From: Rostratula benghalensis | Lineage: Eukaryota; Chordata; Aves; Charadriiformes; Rostratulidae | Direction: 5' to 3' | DNA: 64,000 bases | Assembly (NCBI GenBank): GCA_013399305.1 | Contig: VXAI01000015.1 | Location: 1,559,965 to 1,623,964 of the forward strand | Shown here: piece after piece, positions 56,591 to 64,000 of the stretch | Layout: the number at the start of each line of letters is the position of its first letter | How positions within the stretch are numbered: position 1 is the stretch's first letter | Program-made: the position numbers and the translations under genes | Notes under the pieces: generated by a model | What the model saw: only the letters and a program-made list of their open reading frames with translations | Databases searched by the model: none | What the model was told of the DNA's origin: nothing

Positions 56591-57124
56591 CTGTGTACCT
56601 ATACAAAAGTAAAACTAGTTACAGGTGTCCCCGTTGGATGTATTTTAAATGGAATTGATCTGTGTTGATAGAAGAAAAATGGTTATATCAGCAGCAAAAT
56701 AGAAAACCCAAAGTACTTACTAAGGTGTAAGCAAACAAAATAGGCTGGAAAGCGTGTTTCTGCCAGTGGTTATGTTCCAGGCCATGAAAGACTGGTAGGT
56801 AGCCTCACCATTTTAAGGGATATTCAGAGAGAGGGAAAGCAGTGATGGAAGCTTGGAGAAAGTGGAGAATATCCCCACCCAGTGCTCAGACCTGTAAAGG
56901 AGAGGTGCAGGAGGAGGGGACGGGCTGTTTTTCACTGAGACCTTAGATGAACCATCAGAAATTGCCTCAAGGAGGTGGCCTTGAAAAAAGTAGCTCTTGG
57001 CCATGGCAACAAGAATCCTTCAGTCCCACTGACATTGATGGTATTTCACCACTTCTTTCAAATGGGCAAACTGATTCCTTCCCCCCCCAAAAGTGGTGGT
57101 GGGGGTTTTTTTTGGTTGTTGTTG

Positions 57125-57140
57125 TTTTTTTTTTTTTTTT
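57125..57140. repeat. Poly-T run
   Basis: Sixteen T, preceded by G/T-rich sequence and, about 40 bases upstream, a C8 run. It may be the reverse-strand A tail of an old retroposed insert, but no body is recognised on either side. Confidence 0.7.
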
Positions 57141-58200
57141 CCTGCCAACAGGGATGCAATACTCATGACTAATTAGCTATGGAACAGGGACTTTTGCAGA
57201 TCTTCGGACAGTGGATCTTCCCTAGAGAGAGAAAAGCAGCTTCTGTGGAAAAGACTCTCATCTCATGACTGTAAGGAAGAATATTCATATTTCCTTTCCC
57301 TTACAAATTAATGCTGTGTTGCCATCCTATTCACCTTTTACACATGCATCCCTTGTGTGGATTTTTCAAACAGTATAATTTTGCCATTTATTTACAAGGA
57401 ATATAAAGCACTAACATAGTTTATCTGTATGGTATTAGATAGAATATATCTGGCCTGAGATGAACAGCAAATGAAACTATGTGAGCACTGTGGGCAATGA
57501 TGAGGTTTACCAATATTTCTAGACTGTGTTAAGATATTCTGTCTCTACAACCCTTGGGTAATCCAAGTAATTTCTGGATTTGGGGGCACAGGCCAGTTTG
57601 ATCAGATTATATGGCAGAAGTGCACACCAAAACTTACGCTACAGGTTCTGACAGTTCATGAGCTTTTCTAGGAGTTTAGTTGCATTTTAGAAGAGGTACC
57701 ACAGGTAAGTCTTGTATTTTAAGAAATTGCCATATTTTTTTAAACATTCCTTTTCTGAAATAAAGCAATTTTACAAGTATAAGTAGTTAAAACACCTTCT
57801 TTTCAGCAGAGTTTGTGAAGTATCTGCCATGTAAAATCCATGGGGGCAACATACAGAAAATTTATTTCACACCTTTAAGCTGGCCTGCACGCAGGGCTTG
57901 TACTATCCATCTATTTCATCAATATGAGCTAAGAATAGGATTTTCAAGGATGTATTTGAGCATTGCCTGCGTGAAACCCTCCCACTGAACTCGGTAGTAA
58001 ATGGAAGAAATGATGGGGAGGATAACTCTAATTAGCTGGAGAAAGGGCAATGCCTGGAAAGGGAAAAAGTAGCCTTCCATACAACTGAAGCACTGTTGTT
58101 TTGGAACCAGTGCCCATGTTCAATAGATTCAGCAGTGGTGACTTAATATAGGGCTTTCAACACCAAATTCACAAGTCTTGGGTACTTGAGATGGAGACTT

Positions 58201-58220
58201 AAAACAAGAATTCTTGTTTT
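58201..58220. repeat. Perfect 20-bp palindrome in the downstream flank
   Basis: Aaaacaagaattcttgtttt is identical on both strands with no spacer. There is no gene nearby. Confidence 0.9.
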
Positions 58221-61039
58221 CAGAGCAGCACAATAGCACATCAGGCTCATGCCTGCCGTGCCTAGCTGCCATGAAACCAATGGTAATTTTTCCTTTAATG
58301 GGACCTCATTATAAACAACATGGCACCTGCAGGAATTAGTTTGTTGATACAGTTCATTGGCATTAGGACTTCCTCAAGCCTCTGACTTGGAGCAAATCAA
58401 ACACTTGTCATCTTTTTTCCCACAACAGGGGACAAAAGGGAAAGTGGAATTTCATAAACACATCCTATTTCAGGGGCAATTCTATTTTTAATGGACCTTC
58501 TGTCCCTACTACAGAAAATTTAGTTTTCATGTAGGCATTTTTGAGTGGCAGGCAGCAAGGGGGAATTTGGGGTTTACTAGAGAAGTAGCAACGTGGTGCT
58601 CTTCTGCCCTCTGGCTTGTCCTTTCATGCAGGTGAGTGAATCCTGGGAAGTAGTTTCTTCCTGCGTTCACTGCTTCAACACATATCAGGTGGATGGTTCC
58701 TGTGTGTGCCAGCTGCAAAGCACACCTTCCTGCCATGGAACATAAGTGTTGAAAACCTTTTTCAGTTATGTAGGTACAGAGCACATGGGGATCTTTGGAT
58801 CAGAGATGTTTGTGGAAGCTCATAAAACAGCAGTGTAATCTGCTTTTAGTCCTGGGCGCAGGTGGTTTAGTGGAATACAGCTTTACTGTCAGCTTTTTCT
58901 CTTGTATAGTCATTTGAACAGATGGTGAAAGGGGGTTTGTTGGGTTTTGGTTTTCTTTTTTCTATAAATACAAACCAATGCTGCTTTTTCTTAGGGAAAA
59001 CTCACCTTATAGAAACTGCAGCATCTGCGTAAATTCAGTGAGTCAAAGCATGATCCTGCTTTTGCAGCCTGAGTATTGTGAATCCATCTGGCCTTGGGAT
59101 CAGCCCTTACTGTTGCATTGGAAGATATCTAAAATAACAGGCTTAAAAACAGAGAAGTAAGTACTTATAAATAGGTGGTACTTGGCATGACTGATTTTTC
59201 CGACACGCTATGAAGTAATGCATGCAAACTGCTCTGTTGTTGCCCACAATCTTATATCAAAATGCACGTGCTTTACACTGCATCCTGTTGGCAGTTTCCC
59301 AGTGTTGGGCTGTGATCTGCAGTAAGAGATGTACTAGTTAGATGTTCAGCTGGAGATACAGTCTGCACTTAAGTGCCAAGAATGGGCTTCAGGCATTCAG
59401 GCACCGCTTCCTGGCTCCACTACAAATGACTGCTGACTCTATGTGCCTCCTTGCTCCACGTCAGATGGGGATGTGACTTCCTGACCTCACACTGTGTTGT
59501 GTTTGTGAGAGACTCAAACCCTACCATTATGCAGCCAACTGTGTCGCTGGAGCCAAGCAGATGCATCCCATAGGTGTCCAGGAGCAATAGGGCAGATTTG
59601 GGGCATACTTAACCTCAAATGAAAGCATCATTTCATGTCATGTTTCGGGGAGAAATGTTTTGGGGGTGTGTGATGGGTGTTACTGATGGTAATCTTGACC
59701 TTTCACACACTGACTTTTGAAAGTTTTTTTAGTAAATATGTGAAAGGCATTTCTGCCTTGATCCTTCCCTTGACCTCCTGCATGTTTCCTTTTAGTCCAA
59801 ACCCTCTGCATAATGCCTACGCAGCACTATCCTCATTCCAGGAGACCATATGCTTCATTGCCTTAAGCAATTCCGCTCTTCCCTGCCTGCTTATTGGAAT
59901 AGTTGTGTATGTATATAAAATAATAACTAAAATTACTGAGCAGAAATACAGTAAAAGAAATAACTATAGCTTAGGAGTGACCTCAAAAAGGAGGGACACT
60001 GCAATGTGCTGTTGCGGCACAGATGAAGAGCTGAGTTTCGTAGCCATTGTGTTATGAGCTCCTGAGGAAATACAGCCTTTTACATTTTCTCTTCAGAGCA
60101 AGGATTAAGCTGCTAATTTGCCATGAGAAATCATGTTATTAATTCTTATCTTCTTTGTGTCTGTTTTAATGTTGTACAGAAATATGTATCTATTTATCTA
60201 CAACACTGCATTCATAGCACAATATTATCAAAGAAGGAATAACATTGTCTGTTGGTGCACAAAACAATTCCCTTGTTAGTATGGTCTCTTATTCAATACT
60301 CCCTTTCTAATAAAGGGGCAGGAAAGAGTCAGAAAATATTAATCATTGGGATTTTTAACACAACATATATCCTGCTTTAAGCAATAGGAAGGTTAGGTGT
60401 GTACACATGTAAACAGAAGCTGCATGCGCTTGTTTAACTGTAAAGGCAAAATAAATGTATTTATTTCCACTTACATTGAAGCACAGAGTAGCTACATTTT
60501 TTAGAACATGTAAAACCTCTGTAAAAAATATACCACAATAATTCACTGTATTCTCCCTTATTTTTTACAGAATTTGTAATATCTTTATGAGTATTTTCAT
60601 TTATTTTTTCTTGCATTATATCTACACAAATTCTAGAGGTGTCTATACAGAGTCTCTTTGTATACATCTAAAGCCCTGGATGCTGCAGAAGTGCATTTCA
60701 GTCAGTACTGTGTCGAAAGTGATGGAGAGAGTCCTTTTTTGGGTACAAGAGACTCGGAGTGTGCTATCCTTGGCTTTAGTTTATTTATGCATATACCCAC
60801 AGAGACCAGTCACCAGCAGGAACTTGAGCATCCTGCTGCTGGATGAATTCCTTACACAACCTGTGCACCCAAAAATGCTCTGCTTGCCTGAAGCGGAGAG
60901 CTGTGAAGTGTCTTTTTAGGTGCAGTGTGTCTGTTCTCCCTCCTGGCTCAAACACTGAGCTCTTCTGTGGGCTTTCTCTTTGGTGATCTGGATGTGTTAC
61001 CTGCTGCACCCAGCGTGGGTGAGGCACAGACCTGGGCAA

Positions 61040-61145
61040 TGGGGACATGGTTTTTGTTTGCAGCTCTGTCACTGAGTTACTGTGTGACCTTGGGAAAGTC
61101 ATGTCACACGTGGCAGCTGTTATTCCAGTATGATGCCAAAGCTGA
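61040..61145 (+). mobile_element. MIR remnant, forward orientation
   Basis: The core cagctctgtcactgagttac followed by tgtgtgaccttgggaaagtc is close to the MIR core consensus. The flanks decay quickly. It lies in the downstream flank. Confidence 0.7.
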
Positions 61146-63000
61146 GATCCTCTGGATTTCAGTTGCTAAGTGACTTGCAGTGTTGGGTCGTGTGGCCATT
61201 CCCTGTGGCCAGATCTGAAACCTTTTGGCAACTGGGCCATCGGTTGGTAGAGGCTATATGGTGACCATATGGACACCTGTCTGGGGCTTCAGAGGGCATT
61301 TTTACAATCCTTAGTTCAAGTCAAAGAGAAAACAGGTAATGAAAAGGGGGAAAGAAATATCCTCGCCTGAGATGAAGGCAAATAGACAGTGGCAACACAG
61401 AGCAAAGGGCAGTTGGGTTTATTGCTGGCAAGAAAAATTTCCTCTGATTTCTGTCAGTGTGAAGAATTGGTTGACAGGGTCAGGCAGCACGCTGTTAAGT
61501 ACATAGATCTCTTCTTCCTGCTCCAGACAAATTCCCATCATTATTTTGCAGAAAGGCAGGCTATAAGGTGGGCAGGGTCTTGATGAGGGCAGGGGTATTA
61601 AGGCAGGGTAATAACATCAATCTTCAGAGCTCTATGACACGTTTGGCTGGGGACTGAAAGGAGGCTGCAGGGAAAAGTTCAAATGGAGAATTGTCCTCAC
61701 AGGATAGCCACTAGCTTCTGGCAATTCCACATTCCTCTACACTTATCTTGGAGAGTTACTTTTCAAATCAAATGTATTTTTTAATTTTAAGCAGCCACCA
61801 GTCTTTCAGTGCCACGTGTCTGACAAATGCACTGTGAAAAAGCTAGAGTGAAACATTGTAAAAGAAATTCCCCTCCCCAAACTGTTGAAGTTGGCAAGAA
61901 GAAAACATTTGTCATTTTTTCCAGGCCAGTTTACAGCTCAAAGTTATGTTTTATGTGACATATGAAATTTGTTACAAAATGTAAATTCAATCTGGAGCAA
62001 CAGTAAATTGCTTATTACTCTTCATTTTGCAGCCATAAAATATAATAGATCTGAAATGCAGATTAAAAAAATTTGCATAAAATGAATACTATGCATTTCA
62101 CTTACTGCTACAACAATAGCTGCTGAATGTGGATTTTGCTAATATTTTAAAAAGAATTCTGCATAAATTCCTACTGCATTTATGTAAGAATAAATAGCTA
62201 AAGGGATGTATTATTATTTTAGCTAAGACCCTGTAGTTCATTTAAGTGAAGTAGTTTTCATACATTCCTTCTTTTTGAGGCAAAAGTCACTGGTAAATCC
62301 CACCAGGTTATAACAATAAAGTACTAGTGGCGAGTCGGGACAGAAAAACAATTCTCTTCAAAGAGTTTCTCTCTGGAGCATTTCCCATCAAGAACTCTCT
62401 CTTGTACCCAGTTGGTTTAAAGCTGATGAATGACATAATGCCAAGCAAACAAGGAATCAGTATTTCTGTTTCCCACAGTACAAGACGGAGTGAGCACTAA
62501 ATGAAATTACCAAAAAGCAGAAAGAAAACACAAGGCAGAACTTTTTCAAGAAAGCAGGTTAAATTGCCACAGGATGTTGTGAAAAGCATTATCACAGGGT
62601 GGGGAGAAAAGCAACAGAGGTATCCTTTAGCACAGCATTATCTCTGGTACTGTTATTAGCAAACCTCTTTCTATTAGCAGTGCTCTCTGTAGTCAGGGTT
62701 GACATTAGTTGATCTTTAAAGCCTAGTTCTTTGGATGATCCATGACTGACTAATTCTATACTCAGGAATAAATTCATCACTTGAGTCTTACAACTGGTGA
62801 CTTTGATGACTTAAACTAATGTGATGGTCAGAATAACCCCATGCTGATTTTCACGTGAGAGTACCTAAAATTTCCCTAGGAAGTGCATGAACACATGAGC
62901 AGAAATTTGATTGAATGAGCTCAGTTACATTATTTGGAAGAGAGAAAAACCCCCATGTCATTTTGCCTGATCGGTATGTACGGTGATTTCCCAGTTGCTA

Positions 63001-63016
63001 TACACACACACACACT
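63001..63016. repeat. Short CA repeat
   Basis: Tacacacacacacacac, flanked by further degenerate CA-rich sequence to about 63028. Confidence 0.8.
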
Positions 63017-63278
63017 AACACATACATCTCTGTGTGCAGATAATTTATAAAAGCAACCACAGCCTTCCAATTGTGTGTGCTGTGATTCATCATCAGCAAT
63101 GATTTTTGGCAGGGACATAATTTCAAATCTTCTGCTGAGGATGCCTGCCAAAATGTTGTTGGACAGAGATAGGATGAAGAAGGTTATTTATAAATGGGGA
63201 TAATTAGGTCCTGCGCCTATTAGTGTTGAGAATGAGAGAGAAAGACGACGTGTAGTAATGAGTACTGTAATATGAGAA

Positions 63279-63321
63279 GACACTCTTCTGTGAGTGAAAT
63301 GACACTCTTGTTGAGTGAAAA
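63279..63321. repeat. 22-base imperfect tandem duplication
   Basis: Gacactcttctgtgagtgaaat is followed directly by gacactcttgttgagtgaaa. The copies differ by a few bases or a small gap. No function is apparent. Confidence 0.75.
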
Positions 63322-64000
63322 ATAAAATACATTCTCAGGTGAAATCACGTTGTGATGTGCTGCTCCCAGCCTGGAGATGCGGATCGAGGGAGTGGGTGTG
63401 TTGTGCTGTAGGACAGGTCTGAGTTACACCGATGCAGGTTTGGAATACTTCTGCAGGAGCCAGGTGCTGCCTGTTGTAACCGAGATGAGACTCTGTCTTC
63501 TCAGTCCTAAACTTTGCATTTTGTATTTGGGAAAAATAAACCCTGAAGAAACATAGGAACTGCCCTAATTCCTCTTATTTGGAAGCAATGGCTCTCAGCC
63601 ACTCCATCAGGAGCCAGCGCTGCTCGGTCGGATGCTGTGCTCATCAGCTCTGTCAGCAGAGGCAAGGCTATTTCTGTGTCTCATCAGTCATGTAGATGTA
63701 CATTACATCCTTTTTTTTTCCTTGGGAAATACTGTCAATGGGACAAATTCATCTTTCCACTGGTATTCTCCCTAGAGGCCTAAATCCAGCGAACACAATG
63801 CGAAATTTCATCCACACAGGGTCTTGAAAGGAGCCTGTGCTCAGACAGTCTCTGCAGAGCACCCAGGACAATGCTCTCAGGCATTAATGAAGTGTTTGTC
63901 CCACAGTAATTCAAGAGAATAGCGATTAATATTCAAGAATTTTTAGCTGCTGGCTTTATACCAAGCTTACTAGATAGTGCGACTGATGTGTAAAAAGACA

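Larger units (their letters stand above)
55301..64000. other. Gene-free downstream flank
   Basis: No exon, gene family or RNA gene was recognised on either strand. The contents are simple repeats (56531-56590 TA/TG-rich, 57125-57140 poly-T, 63001-63016 CA), a perfect 20-bp palindrome at 58201-58220, a forward MIR-like fragment at 61040-61145, AATAAA hexamers at 56314 and 57759 with no gene attached, and a two-copy 22-base duplication near 63279-63321. In human the next gene on this side would be CCDC188 or RTN4R; neither is visible here. Confidence 0.7.

Noticed and set aside
1..64000. CRISPR arrays, bacterial operons, phage or viral genes
   Set aside because: No regularly spaced repeats, no dense open frames and no ribosome-binding pattern. 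Splice sites and ancient SINE/LINE remnants show vertebrate nuclear DNA. No reverse transcriptase or envelope-like open frame was recognised.

Overview
The window is vertebrate nuclear DNA carrying one recognisable protein-coding gene on the + strand: the palmitoyltransferase ZDHHC8, missing its first coding exon. Ten exons with GT/AG borders and fully compatible phases lie between 27880 and 50543. Joined, they encode 738 residues (residue 1 here is the Cys codon at 27881). About 35 residues, holding the first membrane helix, are expected from an exon upstream of the window. The protein is called ZDHHC8 rather than its paralogue ZDHHC5 because of diagnostic stretches such as DFDHHCPW and [19 protein letters not shown], although some linker residues are more ZDHHC5-like.

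The organism is most likely a sauropsid, with a bird favoured and a crocodilian or turtle possible. The recognisable repeats are old: MIR/CORE-SINE remnants, CR1 LINE 3' ends, and palindromic remnants I associate with sauropsid genomes. Mammal-specific Alu, B1/B2 and L1 are not seen. The protein is clearly ZDHHC8 but differs from the mammalian one in its linker and tail. This placement is an inference, not a measurement.

Layout: 1-27879 is non-coding and is read as the 3' part of a very long intron 1. 27880-43577 holds nine small exons for TM2, the cysteine-rich DHHC catalytic core, TM3, TM4, the TTxE motif, the CCx7C palmitoylated segment and the start of the disordered tail. 46490-47526 is one long exon for most of the tail. 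50372-50543 is the last coding exon, ending in a PDZ-binding C terminus. From 50544 on comes 3' UTR of uncertain length, then gene-free flank to 64000 with CR1, palindromic and MIR remnants and simple repeats.

I found no second gene, RNA gene, CRISPR array or undescribed system. The observations most worth checking are three in-frame AGs at the exon 3 acceptor, a compact hairpin in intron 2, two Z-DNA-prone alternating tracts, two perfect 20-bp palindromes, a 20-T run in the exon 9 acceptor, intron retention that would remove the PDZ ligand, and clusters of homeodomain-type sites in intron 1.
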